This document shows, one piece after another, positions 53,646 through 63,558 of a stretch of 64,000 nucleotides of DNA. The position numbers and the translations under genes were made by a program. The notes under the pieces are model-generated. The model was not told where the DNA came from. It ran no database searches and saw only the letters and a list, made by a program, of their open reading frames with translations. Each line of letters opens with the position of its first letter. Positions within the stretch are counted from its first letter, which is position 1. Source of the DNA: Lacinutrix himadriensis (lineage in GTDB: Bacteria; Bacteroidota; Bacteroidia; Flavobacteriales; Flavobacteriaceae); contig NZ_LIQI01000031.1 in assembly GCF_001418105.1 (NCBI RefSeq), forward strand, positions 216,001-280,000, in the 5' to 3' direction.

Positions 53646-53923
53646 ATGGCAACAAAAGAAATCATACTAAACAAAATTCAGATATAATAACCAATAATTT
53701 TGAAACTCCCGAAGCTGCTTTTGCTTTTTTCGATAAAAATAGTGATGGTAAACTTTCTAAAAATGAAATAGCTACCTTGCTTAAAGATGCAGAAATAAAC
53801 GTTTTTATTCGTGGCATTGTAACCTCTAAACTTATTGAAGGTTATGACAAAGATGACGATGCATTAATCGATTGGGAAGAATTTAAATTCGCAATAGATG
53901 AGATTGCAGACGATTCTAAATAA
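53646..53923 (+). pseudogene. EF-hand protein gene with a 1-bp deletion
   Basis: 278 bases align end to end with the intact 279-base EF-hand gene at 54687, but one base (C of CTA) is missing after codon 13, giving ATA TAA TAA. Downstream the frame is otherwise readable (DKNSDGKLSKNEI and a second loop DKDDDALIDWEE in which the invariant loop glycine is now alanine). The second-loop change suggests relaxed selection rather than a mere reading error. Confidence 0.88.
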
Positions 53924-54039
53924 AAAAATCTATATTATTTTTAATGCTTTTATTTCCATAAATTTACAACACCTACTTATTTATTTCTATGGATACAGAA
54001 AAGCAGGATAGCTTTAGTACCCAAAAGTAGCAACAAAAA

Positions 54040-54711
54040 ATGCCCGGAATTATGAATTTATTATTTGGTTTTCTTGTTAGTTTACTTGGATTGGTTTTTT
54101 TATTATGTAATACCTTTCTATTTATAACAAATAGTACGATTAGAAAGAAAGTATATAAAATATTTTTAGCCTACTTAATAGCATTGTCTATTATTGAAAT
54201 TACCTGTCATATCATAGGGTTTCTGTATCCTAATTTGAATTTATTTATATCTCATTTTTATTTTGTTTTCCAATTTGCTTTTTTAAGTGGTCTGTTTTAT
54301 AAGCTTTTTACAAAAAAAAGAATGAAACAATTAATAGTTTTAGTATTTGGTATTCAGATATGTATTTTAGCAAGCATGTATTATTCCGATCCGCAATTAT
54401 TTTGGAGGTTTAATGTCTATGAAATTGTTTCCACATCTTTAATTTTAGTAGCCTATGCTTTGTTTTTTATTGTTAAAAATTTAGAGGTACAACATCATTA
54501 TTTTAATTTTTCCATAGGTTTGATTTTATATTTATGCTGTAGTATTACTATATTTTTATTCGGAAATTTAGATTTAGTATTATATGAAAATCCGTATATT
54601 GATATTTGGATTTTTAATTCCTTATTTTATATTATTTTTCAAACTATGATTTTAAGGGAATATTTATTTTTAAAAAAAACAATATCATGGCAACTAAAGA
54701 AATCATACTAA
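54040..54711 (+). CDS. Seven-helix membrane protein of unknown function
   Basis: A 223-residue protein with about seven hydrophobic helices (starting NLLFGFLVSLLGLVFLLCN, IFLAYLIALSIIEITCHII, HFYFVFQFAFLSGLFY, LIVLVFGIQICILASMYY, IVSTSLILVAYALFFIV, FSIGLILYLCCSITIFLF and IWIFNSLFYIIFQTMIL). Met5 at 54052 is an alternative start. It lies between the two EF-hand copies and overlaps the intact one by 25 bases. I do not recognise the family; the layout resembles membrane sensor domains found in Bacteroidetes without their kinase. Confidence 0.72.
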   Translation: MPGIMNLLFGFLVSLLGLVFLLCNTFLFITNSTIRKKVYKIFLAYLIALSIIEITCHIIGFLYPNLNLFISHFYFVFQFAFLSGLFYKLFTKKRMKQLIVLVFGIQICILASMYYSDPQLFWRFNVYEIVSTSLILVAYALFFIVKNLEVQHHYFNFSIGLILYLCCSITIFLFGNLDLVLYENPYIDIWIFNSLFYIIFQTMILREYLFLKKTISWQLKKSY

Positions 54712-54965
54712 ACAAAATTCAAATACTAATAACCAATAATTTTGAAACTCCAGAAGCTGCTTTTCATTTCTTTGATAAAGATAGTGACGGTAAACTTTCC
54801 AAAAGCGAAATCGTAAAACTACTTAAAGAAGCCGAAATTAACGGATTCATTCGTGGTTTAGTATCTTCCAAACTTATTGAAGGATATGATAAAGATGGTG
54901 ATGGCTTAATTAATTGGGAAGAATTTAAATTTGCGATAGATGAAATAACAGACGATTCTAAATAA
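54687..54965 (+). CDS. Two-EF-hand calcium-binding protein
   Basis: A 92-residue soluble protein with two canonical EF-hand loops: DKDSDGKLSKSE at 30-41 and DKDGDGLINWEE at 68-79, each with D at positions 1, 3 and 5, glycine 6 and glutamate 12. A calmodulin-like calcium sensor or buffer, without signal peptide. It overlaps the upstream membrane protein gene by 25 bases and yjbQ follows after 3 bases, so all three are probably one transcript. A frameshifted paralogue lies 760 bases upstream. Confidence 0.9.
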   Translation: MATKEIILNKIQILITNNFETPEAAFHFFDKDSDGKLSKSEIVKLLKEAEINGFIRGLVSSKLIEGYDKDGDGLINWEEFKFAIDEITDDSK

Positions 54966-54968
54966 TTC

Positions 54969-55391
54969 ATGAAGTTTTTTCAAAAAGAAATCAAACTGAA
55001 ACCCTATGCAAGAGGATTTCATATCATTACAGAGCAAATAGAATCCGCACTACCCGAAATGAGTGACATCCAAATCGGACAATTACAGGTTTTTATCAAA
55101 CATACTTCTGCAAGTATAACCATAAATGAAAATGCAGATCCAACGGTAAGATTAGATTTTGAAAGCCATATCAATAAAATGGTTCCAGAAAATCAGCCTT
55201 ATTATAAACATACGTATGAAGGAGCAGATGATATGCCAGCACATATTAAAGCATCTCTCATGGGAACTTCGGTTCAAATTCCAATTACTAACGGAAAATT
55301 GAATTTGGGCATTTGGCAAGGTATTTATCTTTGTGAACATAGAAACCATGCCTCGGGAAGAGATTTAGTATTAACTGCCTTCGGAAACTAA
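54969..55391 (+). CDS. YjbQ-family protein (UPF0047)
   Basis: A 140-residue YjbQ/UPF0047 protein. The family opens FFQKEIKLKPYARGFHIITEQI, then FIKHTSASITINENADPTVRLDF (the conserved HTSA/NE block), DDMPAHIKASLMGTSVQIPI and GIWQGIYLCEHRNHASGRDLVLT. Members carry a conserved acid/His cluster that binds metal and some have thiamin-phosphate synthase activity. Convergent with the HAD phosphatase, overlapping it by 21 bases. Confidence 0.9.
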   Translation: MKFFQKEIKLKPYARGFHIITEQIESALPEMSDIQIGQLQVFIKHTSASITINENADPTVRLDFESHINKMVPENQPYYKHTYEGADDMPAHIKASLMGTSVQIPITNGKLNLGIWQGIYLCEHRNHASGRDLVLTAFGN

Positions 55392-56168
55392 TTGTTCTAA
55401 AATACGCTCCACACCAAAATCGTCATTATTGGTAGTTTGATAATTCGCAACCGCTTTAATATTTTCATGTGCATTTTCCATAGCATAACTATAACTTGCT
55501 CCTTGTAACATTTCAAAATCATTATTGTAATCGCCAAACGCCATCGTTTCTGCAGGACTTATATCGTGCTTTTTTTGAAGAAAACGTAAAGCATGTCCTT
55601 TGTTAGATTGTGCTTCCGATATATCTACCCAATGATTTCCAGAAACTACAACATTGTATTCTGGAGATAAATGTTTTACAAAAGGATAAATGTTTGCTTC
55701 CGAATCGGTAGCATGATAAAGCGCAATTTTAATCACTGGATCTTTAATTTCTTCTATAGAATCAATAATGGTATAGTTCGAATAATATTCCGAAAACACT
55801 TGAATCATATCTGCAGAAGCTCTTTTTATATACGCTTGGTGTTTCGTGCAAAACATAGGAAAAGTATTTTCTATGCTATTTACAATTGTAAAAAGTTTAG
55901 TAAGATTTTCATTATCCATGGCATTAGATAGAAGTAAAGTATCTTGTTCTAAAACTAATCCACCATTTTCGGCAACAATAATAATGTCTTCCACAATAGC
56001 TGCTAGTTTTGTGGTAATACTATAATAAGGTCTTCCGCTAGCAGCAACAAATAAAATGTTTTGTTGTTTTAGCTGTTTAAATATTTCGAAAAATTTATCA
56101 CTTACTTCATGATTTGAATTCAGTAAGGTGCCATCCATATCGGTAATCACCATTTTTACATTTTTCAT
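55371..56168 (-). CDS. Cof-type HAD-superfamily phosphatase
   Basis: A 265-residue HAD phosphatase of the Cof subfamily (sugar-phosphate or flavin phosphatases). Motif I is DMDGT at 10-14 (nucleophile D10), motif II AASGRPYYSI, and the C-terminal motifs are SNKGHALRFLQKKHDI and FGDYNNDFEMLQGASYS (Asp pair). The C2-type cap lies between. The substrate is unknown. Its 3' end overlaps yjbQ by 21 bases on the opposite strand. Confidence 0.9.
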   Translation of the reverse strand: MKNVKMVITDMDGTLLNSNHEVSDKFFEIFKQLKQQNILFVAASGRPYYSITTKLAAIVEDIIIVAENGGLVLEQDTLLLSNAMDNENLTKLFTIVNSIENTFPMFCTKHQAYIKRASADMIQVFSEYYSNYTIIDSIEEIKDPVIKIALYHATDSEANIYPFVKHLSPEYNVVVSGNHWVDISEAQSNKGHALRFLQKKHDISPAETMAFGDYNNDFEMLQGASYSYAMENAHENIKAVANYQTTNNDDFGVERILEQLVSEGS

Positions 56169-56265
56169 CCAACTTTTATTTTTTTTTGAATATAAGAATA
56201 TTAAAAAATAGGACTCAATAATTATTGTTAAGTTAATAATAAATAATAGAATTACTTTTTCTTAA

Positions 56266-59200
56266 TTAATGTGTACCTATATGGCAGCCGCAAGCACCTC
56301 GAGTAAAACTTTCACTGTCTTCATTCCAAGGAAAACCTGCGTTGTATTTGTTGTTTTCCCAATAAAACGGCGTTCGCTTTTTCGAATAGTTTCCAATTTC
56401 ATCCATTGTTTCGGTATCGTATAAACGACCATTAATCATCGTGTAAATAATGCTCTCCGAATTTCGAATATCTTCTAACGGATTTTCGTCCATTACAATT
56501 AAATCGGCAAGCTTTCCTTTTTTTAAAGAACCAATATCAGCATGCATTCCTAAGTAATCGGCACCATTTATAGTTGCAGCTTTTAGTGCTTCATGGTTGG
56601 TCATACCACCTTGTTGTAGCATCCATAATTCCCAATGTGCCCCAAGACCTTGTAATTGTCCATGCGCTCCAAGATTTACTTTTACACCAGCATCGGACAA
56701 AGCCTTACAGGTTTCAGAAACTAGAATATGACCGTTTTTGTACTCTTCTTCCGGTGCCATAGTACGATGTCTGGATCTAGAATCAATAATACTTCTCGGC
56801 ATAAATTTTAGTAATTTTTCGTTTTCCCAAACATTGGTATGCTGATAGAAATATACTTCCCCATTTAATCCGCCATAATTTACAATCAGTGTGGGCGTAT
56901 AACCAACATTACTATTTCCCCAAAGCTCTAAAACATCTTTATAAACTGGAGCAACAGGAATATTATGTTCCACGCCAGTATGACCGTCCATAACCATAGT
57001 TATGTTATGATAAAATGTTGATCCGCCTTCAGGAACTACAAATATTCCCTCTTCACGAGCGGCTTGAAGTACTTGCTGACGTTGTTCTCTTCTTGGCTGA
57101 TTATAACTTTTAACCGACAGTGCGCCAAAGGCTTTTGTACGTCGGATAGAAGAACGAGCATCTTCTAAATTATTAATAGTTGCCTTAAAATCACCATCTG
57201 CACCATATAGTATAAATCCAGTAGAGTAGAGGCGTGGTCCTACTAAAGTTCCATTTTTTTGTAACTCGGAAAGCGCAAAAACAGTTTCCGAATTTGCAGA
57301 AGGATCATGAGAAGTAGTAACACCAAAAGCTAAATTTGCGTAAAACTGCCAATGTTTTTGTGTGGTTAGTCCTGCACGAAATGCGCCAATATGTGCATGT
57401 GCATCTACCATTCCTGGCATAATCGTTTTCCCAGTAACGTCATAAATTTTAGCTTCGGAAGGAATCGTGATTTCTGAAGCATTTCCAATAGCTTCAATTT
57501 TATTGTTTTTTATAATAATGGTTCCGTTTTCAATAACTTGATCGCCTTCCATGGTAATAAGTCGTGCACCTTTAAATGCGATGATTCCTTCCGGTTTATC
57601 GGTTTTTATAGTCAACTGTATTGGAATTCCCGTTTCTGTTAATTTGGTTTCTTCGGAAGCTTCCGCAGTATAGTAGATGTTTCCTAAAGTCCAATGTACT
57701 TTTTTACTATCTTTTGACCAATGTAAATTGATCCCCGCATCTTTTGAAAGTTGCGTGATAGGTACAAATTTTGAAGTATCTGTTAAGTCTATAGCTTGAC
57801 CAGATTGTGGCATTGGCGCCATATATACTTTATGTAAATGAATAAAAGCGATCCATTTTCCATCCGGACTTGGAACCAATCGATTACCACGTTCCGATTT
57901 AATTAAAATACGTTCCTCTTGTCCGTTTAAATCAACACTTTTTAATTCTTTAGTTAGATTACCACCAAACATGGCACCTTTTTGATATATAATGCGCTTA
58001 TCTTCCGCATTAAAAACAGGAAAATTTCCTTCTTTGGTAATAAACTGAATATTATTTCCATTTACATCCATAACATACAAACCTGTATTTTTTGCAAAAG
58101 TCCTTCCTTGGGCAATATTTCCAGATTGTTTTTTAAACACAATTTGTTTTCCGTTTTTAGAATAAGCAGGTGTTCTATAGATGCCTTTTTCTTTGGTTAA
58201 TTTTTTAGAATTTCCTCCGTTTGCAGAAATAGCGTGAATACTTCCAAGGTTTTCATCATTCCAGGTAACATATGTAATACTTTTTCCGTCTGGAGAAAAG
58301 GCTGGTTCAAACTCAAAATCGGTTCCAGAAGTAAGCCGTTTCGGAGTACCATTTGGTGTTTTCATAGTCCATAAATAACCTAGCGCATTAAAAACAACAG
58401 TCTTTTCATCTGGCGATGTTACGAGATGACGAATTACTTTAGCGTCAAAAGTGTCTGGTGAAACTGGAGTATCCACTTCTATTGCTTTGGCTATTTTAAT
58501 GGTTGCGTCTGCTTGAAAAGGAATATTTGTTACTTTCAAAGTGTTGGTGTTTATGCGATTTATTTTTCCGCCAGACCAAAACACAATATCTTCATTATTT
58601 GGCATCCAACTAAAATTGGTATACACACCAAAAATAGCCCACGCTTCTTGTTGGTCTTTATTCAATGCATCATAAATTGGCCATTCTTCACCAGTTTCTA
58701 AATCATGAATATATAATACTGTTTTGGTTCGAACACGTTTTACAAAAGCAAGCTTCTTACCATCTCTTGAAATTTGTGGCCTTGCTGCACCTCCAGGTCC
58801 TCCCGTAATTCTTTCGGTTTTTCCAGTTTCCATATCGTATGTATTTATAGCATATATTTGTTTGTTTGGGTCTTTGTTATACTGAAAAAATCCGCCAGGA
58901 TAAACGTCTTCACTGTAATATAAATGTTTACCATCGGAAGATAGACTTGGCTCATTTACATCCTGTTGCTCATTTTTCTTTTTAGTTAACTGCAGTCCGC
59001 TTCCACCAGATTTATGATACATCCACATTTCTCCAGCACCCAAAGATCGTCTAGAAGAAAAATGTTTTCTGGCGATTAGATAATTTCCATCAGGAGTCCA
59101 AACAGCATTATTTAAAAGTCGGAAACTTTCTTTAGTAACTTGCTTTGCATTACTGCCATCGATATCCATGGTCCAGATATTATCGCCTCCGCCAGCATCA

Positions 59201-59529
59201 CTTGTAAATGAAATGTGTTTTCCATCCGGACTAAAACGTGGTTGGATTTCAAAGGCTAAACCTTCTCTTAAAATGGTCGCTTTGCCTCCTTGAATAGGCA
59301 TAATGTATATGTCACCCAATAAATCGAATGTGATTTTTGAACCATCCGGACTCACATCCAAATTCATCCAAGTGCCTTCATCTGTGGAGAGTTGGAGTTC
59401 TTTAAAATCCCAATTGCCTTCCGGATTCGAAACATCCCAAGTCGCTTTTTCCTTTTCTTTATCTTCTTGACTAAAAACGGTAATTGTAAAGATGAGGAAT
59501 AGGATGGGAATAAGAGATATACGATTCAT
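56266..59529 (-). CDS. Exported beta-propeller amidohydrolase
   Basis: A 1087-residue two-part enzyme. A signal peptide (SLIPILFLIFTITVFSQ) precedes a long TolB/PD40 beta-propeller with repeated SPDGK blades (FSPDGKHISFTSDAGGGDNIW, LSSDGKHLYYSED, SRDGKKLAFVKR, FSPDGKSITYVTW; about residues 50-640). An amidohydrolase domain follows (about 650-1070): MPGMVDAHAHIGAF gives the HxH metal motif, with GHTGVEHNIPV and AATINGADYLG further on. It resembles imidazolonepropionase-like amidohydrolases linked to propellers. The C-terminus ends with CGCHIGTH. Substrate unknown. Separated from the translation operon by a terminator. Confidence 0.88.
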   Translation of the reverse strand: MNRISLIPILFLIFTITVFSQEDKEKEKATWDVSNPEGNWDFKELQLSTDEGTWMNLDVSPDGSKITFDLLGDIYIMPIQGGKATILREGLAFEIQPRFSPDGKHISFTSDAGGGDNIWTMDIDGSNAKQVTKESFRLLNNAVWTPDGNYLIARKHFSSRRSLGAGEMWMYHKSGGSGLQLTKKKNEQQDVNEPSLSSDGKHLYYSEDVYPGGFFQYNKDPNKQIYAINTYDMETGKTERITGGPGGAARPQISRDGKKLAFVKRVRTKTVLYIHDLETGEEWPIYDALNKDQQEAWAIFGVYTNFSWMPNNEDIVFWSGGKINRINTNTLKVTNIPFQADATIKIAKAIEVDTPVSPDTFDAKVIRHLVTSPDEKTVVFNALGYLWTMKTPNGTPKRLTSGTDFEFEPAFSPDGKSITYVTWNDENLGSIHAISANGGNSKKLTKEKGIYRTPAYSKNGKQIVFKKQSGNIAQGRTFAKNTGLYVMDVNGNNIQFITKEGNFPVFNAEDKRIIYQKGAMFGGNLTKELKSVDLNGQEERILIKSERGNRLVPSPDGKWIAFIHLHKVYMAPMPQSGQAIDLTDTSKFVPITQLSKDAGINLHWSKDSKKVHWTLGNIYYTAEASEETKLTETGIPIQLTIKTDKPEGIIAFKGARLITMEGDQVIENGTIIIKNNKIEAIGNASEITIPSEAKIYDVTGKTIMPGMVDAHAHIGAFRAGLTTQKHWQFYANLAFGVTTSHDPSANSETVFALSELQKNGTLVGPRLYSTGFILYGADGDFKATINNLEDARSSIRRTKAFGALSVKSYNQPRREQRQQVLQAAREEGIFVVPEGGSTFYHNITMVMDGHTGVEHNIPVAPVYKDVLELWGNSNVGYTPTLIVNYGGLNGEVYFYQHTNVWENEKLLKFMPRSIIDSRSRHRTMAPEEEYKNGHILVSETCKALSDAGVKVNLGAHGQLQGLGAHWELWMLQQGGMTNHEALKAATINGADYLGMHADIGSLKKGKLADLIVMDENPLEDIRNSESIIYTMINGRLYDTETMDEIGNYSKKRTPFYWENNKYNAGFPWNEDSESFTRGACGCHIGTH

Positions 59530-59600
59530 GAGATAGCTGTTTTATACCGAAAGATACTTATTATATTTCAAAACGTTTGTTTTCAAAGTTTTGAAAAAAA

Positions 59601-59640
59601 GCAAAAAAAAATCCGAATCAGTTAAGATTCGGATTTTTTA
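59601..59640 (-). terminator. Terminator of the thrS-infC-rpmI-rplT operon
   Basis: 12-bp stem AAAATCCGAATC / GATTCGGATTTT with a 6-base loop, T-runs on both strands, 37 bases beyond the rplT stop. Confidence 0.9.
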
Positions 59641-59673
59641 TAAGCGAAATATGTTATTATTTAGGCAAATGCC

Positions 59674-60018
59674 CTATTTTACTTTATCTACAATTGCTTT
59701 GAAAGCTTCTGGGCTATTCATTGCTAAATCAGCTAAAACCTTACGGTTTAATTCGATATTATTAGCTTTTACTTTTCCCATGAATTGTGAATAAGATAAA
59801 CCGTGTTCTCTAGCTCCTGCGTTAATACGCGTGATCCATAAGGCACGAAATGTTCTCTTTTTTACTCTACGGTCTCTGTACGAATATTGCATCGCTTTGT
59901 CAACCGCATTTTTTGCTACTGTCCAAACGTTTTTACGACGTCCAAAGTAACCTTTTGCTTGCTTAAGAACCTTTTTTCTTCTGGCTCTCTTCGCTACTGA
60001 ATTTACTGATCTTGGCAT
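59674..60018 (-). CDS. rplT: 50S ribosomal protein L20
   Basis: A 114-residue L20: [19 protein letters not shown] at the basic N-terminus, [48 protein letters not shown] in the body, and [19 protein letters not shown] at the end. Binds 23S rRNA early in assembly. Last gene of the operon, preceded by rpmI. No L20-type autoregulatory leader is obvious in the 98 bases between them. Confidence 0.98.
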   Translation of the reverse strand: MPRSVNSVAKRARRKKVLKQAKGYFGRRKNVWTVAKNAVDKAMQYSYRDRRVKKRTFRALWITRINAGAREHGLSYSQFMGKVKANNIELNRKVLADLAMNSPEAFKAIVDKVK

Positions 60019-60116
60019 AATTTAATTGTTTTTTGTAGTAGGCGATCAATTTAATGATGCTTTATTTGTTGCCTAACTCCAGGGTTATTAATTTGTTTTA
60101 ACCTATTAAAACGATA

Positions 60117-60314
60117 TTACTTAATACGTAACATGATTTTAACGTTTCTCTCATCTGCTTTATGTACTAAACCATCATGAGTTAATTTAAGCTTACGCTT
60201 TTTAGACTTCTTTGTTAAGATGTGACTCTTAAAAGCGTGCTTTCTTTTTATTTTACCAGTACCTGTAAGCTTAAATCGCTTTTTAGCACTAGATTTTGTT
60301 TTCATTTTAGGCAT
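60117..60314 (-). CDS. rpmI: 50S ribosomal protein L35
   Basis: A 65-residue L35, highly basic ([36 protein letters not shown]). It sits between infC and rplT, the universal order of this ribosomal operon. The sequence has the family lengths and no anomaly. Confidence 0.97.
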   Translation of the reverse strand: MPKMKTKSSAKKRFKLTGTGKIKRKHAFKSHILTKKSKKRKLKLTHDGLVHKADERNVKIMLRIK

Positions 60315-60413
60315 TTTTTCCTAGGTTTTTTAATTTCGCTTATTATCTTAAAAATACGGAACTATTCCGTATTTTTTTATTACGTGTAATCCGTAACACT
60401 TCTGTGTGTAGGA

Positions 60414-60968
60414 TTATTTGTTTTTTCTTGGTGCGATGAACATAGTCATACGCTTACCTTCTAATCTAGGCATTTGTTCTACTTTACCTAATTCTTCCAA
60501 ATCTTGAGCTAACTTTAATAATAAAATTTGCCCTTGTTCTTTGAATATGATAGAACGCCCTTTAAAGAATACAAAAGCTTTTAATTTAGCTCCTTCCTTT
60601 AAAAACTTTTCAGCATGTTTCTTCTTAAATTCATAATCATGATCATCCGTTTGGGGACCAAATCTTATTTCTTTAATAATAACTTTTGTTGCCTTAGATT
60701 TTAAAGCTTTGTCTCGTTTCTTTTGTTCATAAAGAAACTTCTTATAGTCCATAACTTTACACACAGGTGGTATTGCTTTAGGCGAGATTTCAACAAGATC
60801 TAAACCTTGTTCGTCTGCTATTGCTAAAGCTTGCTTTGTTTTATATACACCTACTTCAATATTATCTCCTACTAACCGAATTTCTTCAGCTCTAATTTTA
60901 GAGTTAATTCTGTGTTGGTCCTCTTTTATTACTCTAGGCGAGGATGATCTTCTTCTACGTATTGCTAT
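60414..60968 (-). CDS. infC: Translation initiation factor IF-3, probably starting at ATA
   Basis: IF-3 of 184 residues. The frame from the GTG at 60764 continues upstream without stop: [44 protein letters not shown], then [18 protein letters not shown] motifs. At the N-terminus (A/I)[14 protein letters not shown] is conserved in flavobacterial IF-3, where it follows Met-Ala-Ile; here the codon in the Met position is ATA at 60968-60966, and no ATG, GTG or TTG exists in frame up to the thrS stop. Initiation at a non-canonical codon is well known in E. coli infC (AUU) and underlies autoregulation. The gene follows thrS by 30 bases. Confidence 0.88.
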   Translation of the reverse strand: MAIRRRRSSSPRVIKEDQHRINSKIRAEEIRLVGDNIEVGVYKTKQALAIADEQGLDLVEISPKAIPPVCKVMDYKKFLYEQKKRDKALKSKATKVIIKEIRFGPQTDDHDYEFKKKHAEKFLKEGAKLKAFVFFKGRSIIFKEQGQILLLKLAQDLEELGKVEQMPRLEGKRMTMFIAPRKNK

Positions 60969-60998
60969 GACTTTTGTATTTAAGTTAAACTTATTATT

Positions 60999-62933
60999 TT
61001 AAAATTGTTTTAATGTCTTATTTACTTCTGTTGCAACAATTTCTGAGAATGCTTCTACACTAATCATGCCTAAATCTTCTCCTCCATGTTGTCTTACAGA
61101 GATTTTTCCTTCTTGCTCTTCATTTTCACCGACAATAATCATATATGGGATTTTCTTCATCTCAGCTTCCCTGATCTTTTTCCCCATCGTTTCATTTCTA
61201 TTGTCTATCAATGCGCGAATTTCGTTATTTTCTAGCAAACTTAAAACATTTTTCGCGTATTTTTCATATTTCTCACTAATTGATAACACAATTACTTGAT
61301 CTGGCATCAGCCATAGTGGGAAATTACCCGCAGTATGCTCTAACAAAATAGCAATAAAACGTTCCATACTTCCAAAAGGAGCACGATGTATCATTACCGG
61401 CCTGTGTAGCTCGTTATCACTGCCTTTGTAGCTTAATTCAAAACGTTCTGGTAAATTGTAATCTACTTGAATCGTTCCTAATTGCCACTGTCTACCAAGC
61501 GCATCTTTTACCATAAAGTCTAATTTCGGACCGTAAAAAGCTGCTTCGCCAGTTTCTATAACATAATTTAAACCTTTGTCAATTGCGGCATTTAATATTG
61601 CTGCTTCCGCTTTTTCCCAGTTTTCATCACTTCCAATATATTTCTCCGGAGTTTCAGGATCTCTTAAAGATACTTGTGCCGTAAAATTTTCAAATCCTAA
61701 AGAACCAAAAACATAAAGTACTAAATCAATAACATCTTTAAACTCTTTATCTAATTGGTCTGGTGTACAAAAGATATGTGCATCATCTTGCGTAAAACCT
61801 CGTACTCGAGTTAAACCATGTAATTCACCACTTTGTTCGTATCTGTATACAGTACCAAATTCTGCAAAACGTTTTGGTAAATCTTTATAAGACCATTGTG
61901 CGCTATTGTATATCTCACAGTGATGCGGACAATTCATTGGTTTTAATAAAAATTCTTCACCTTCTTTAGGTGTCGTTATGGGTTGAAAACTATCTGCACC
62001 ATATTTTTCATAGTGACCAGAAGTCACATATAGTTCTTTCTGACCAATATGTGGTGTGATTACCATTTCATAACCAGCCTTCTTTTGTGCCTTTTTCAAG
62101 AAATCTTCTAAACGTTCTCTTAAAGCAGCGCCTTTAGGTAACCATAAAGGTAAACCTTGACCTACTTTTTGCGAAAAAGTGAAAAGCTCTAATTCTTTCC
62201 CCAGTTTTCTGTGGTCTCTCTTTTTTGCCTCTTCTAATAACTCTAAATATGCAGTAAGTTCTTTTTGCTTTGGGAACGAAGTACCATACACACGTGTAAG
62301 TTGTTTGTTCTTTTCATCACCTCTCCAATATGCACCCGCAACAGAAAGTATTTTAACGGCTTTAATAATTCCAGTGTTTGGTATGTGTCCACCGCGACAT
62401 AAATCCGTAAACGTATCATGATCACAAAAAGTAATAGTACCATCTTCTAGGTTTTCTATTAATTCTGTTTTGTACTCATTACCTTTATATAAGGATAGAG
62501 CATCAGCTTTAGAAACGTCCCTCATTTTAAAGGCATGTTTACCACGAGCAATCTCTATCATTTTGTTTTCAATAGACTTGAAGTCTTTTTCCGAAACAAC
62601 ATGTTCACCAAAATCTACATCATAATAAAACCCATTATCAATCGCAGGACCTATAGTAAGTTTTATTCCAGGGTAAAGACTCTCTAAAGCTTGCGCTAAT
62701 ACGTGCGCACTAGAATGCCAGAATGCAGTTTTACCTTCATCGTTGTTCCATGTATAAAGAATCAAAGACCCATCGGTGGTTAACGGGGTCGAAGTTTCAA
62801 GGGTTGTACCGTTAAAACTAGCCGAAATAACATTTCTAGCCAAACCTTCGCTAATACTTTTAGCTACATCCATAGGAGTAGTGTTCTCTTCAAACGCTTT
62901 TATGCTCCCATCAGGCAAAGTAATCTGTATCAT
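60999..62933 (-). CDS. thrS: Threonyl-tRNA synthetase
   Basis: A 644-residue class II synthetase with the TGS domain (residues 1-60, [15 protein letters not shown]), editing domain ([17 protein letters not shown], then [10 protein letters not shown]) and catalytic core (motif 2 [28 protein letters not shown] zinc site, [17 protein letters not shown] motif 3) and anticodon-binding domain ([18 protein letters not shown]). First gene of the operon with infC, rpmI and rplT. Its own promoter lies at 62957. Confidence 0.98.
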   Translation of the reverse strand: MIQITLPDGSIKAFEENTTPMDVAKSISEGLARNVISASFNGTTLETSTPLTTDGSLILYTWNNDEGKTAFWHSSAHVLAQALESLYPGIKLTIGPAIDNGFYYDVDFGEHVVSEKDFKSIENKMIEIARGKHAFKMRDVSKADALSLYKGNEYKTELIENLEDGTITFCDHDTFTDLCRGGHIPNTGIIKAVKILSVAGAYWRGDEKNKQLTRVYGTSFPKQKELTAYLELLEEAKKRDHRKLGKELELFTFSQKVGQGLPLWLPKGAALRERLEDFLKKAQKKAGYEMVITPHIGQKELYVTSGHYEKYGADSFQPITTPKEGEEFLLKPMNCPHHCEIYNSAQWSYKDLPKRFAEFGTVYRYEQSGELHGLTRVRGFTQDDAHIFCTPDQLDKEFKDVIDLVLYVFGSLGFENFTAQVSLRDPETPEKYIGSDENWEKAEAAILNAAIDKGLNYVIETGEAAFYGPKLDFMVKDALGRQWQLGTIQVDYNLPERFELSYKGSDNELHRPVMIHRAPFGSMERFIAILLEHTAGNFPLWLMPDQVIVLSISEKYEKYAKNVLSLLENNEIRALIDNRNETMGKKIREAEMKKIPYMIIVGENEEQEGKISVRQHGGEDLGMISVEAFSEIVATEVNKTLKQF

Positions 62934-62956
62934 TATGTAATATTATATGTAAGTGA

Positions 62957-62987
62957 CAAATATAATAGTATAAAAATTCACTCACAA
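62957..62987 (-). promoter_or_regulatory. Promoter of the thrS operon
   Basis: On the minus strand TTG (62987-62985), 20 bases, then TATATTTG (62964-62957), 23 bases before the thrS ATG. A full match to the Bacteroidetes promoter. Confidence 0.75.
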
Positions 62988-63115
62988 TATATATATAGGT
63001 ATAAATTTAGAATTTTGAAAAACCAAGCTATTAGAATGTCCTCTATATAATAGGAGTAACAGATCCTTTTTTTGTGTTATAATAAAGTATGTAAGATTTT
63101 GAATATAATTTTCAA

Positions 63116-63282
63116 GGCGTTCCGTTGGTTAACAAAAGGGTTAACCAACGTCAGGCTATCCGCTATATCTTTTTGTATCCTTATTATAATAGAGTAGAAG
63201 CGTCCTATATATAAGGAGGGTTATTAATTAAAGTATAGGTTTCATTACTACCAAAAAGGATGTCGCTACTATCCTTAACGCG
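63116..63282. repeat. Dispersed palindrome-ended intergenic element, copy 2
   Basis: A 167-bp element beginning GGCGTT and ending TAACGCG, with arms matching copy 1 at 22868. The left arm contains a perfect 11-bp stem, CGTTGGTTAAC (63123-63133) and GTTAACCAACG (63140-63150). No ORF. Confidence 0.75.
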
Positions 63283-63394
63283 AATCCCAAGAAACAAGCA
63301 GTATATTTCAAAAAAACTTTGCGTTATAAATAGCTGAAAATAAGCCCTTAGAAAGGCTCAAAAAAAATAATCAAAAAAAAGATTAAAAAAGGCA

Positions 63395-63424
63395 TTGTCA
63401 GAAAGAAAAAGGTATCTATATTTG
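63395..63424 (+). promoter_or_regulatory. rRNA operon promoter P1
   Basis: TTG at 63395-63397, 19 bases, TATATTTG at 63417-63424, then GCACCCCGCTACGG. Same boxes and GC-rich downstream segment as the tRNA promoter at 28477. Confidence 0.85.
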
Positions 63425-63527
63425 CACCCCGCTACGGAAACAACAATATGTTAAGTAGCTGGAAAAGTTCTAAAATTTTATGTTTTTAAAGGTTAAAAAA
63501 AAGATTTTATTTTTTTTAATAAAAACA

Positions 63528-63558
63528 TTGTGAGATTAGAAAAAGGGTTTTATATTTG
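63528..63558 (+). promoter_or_regulatory. rRNA operon promoter P2
   Basis: TTG at 63528-63530, 20 bases, TATATTTG at 63551-63558, then GCACCCGCTAAGAG. About 134 bases downstream of P1 and about 180 upstream of the 16S start. Confidence 0.85.

Noticed and set aside
63340..63380. A weak hairpin near 63341 as a terminator
   Set aside because: The stem is only three to four pairs and there is no gene upstream that would need it.
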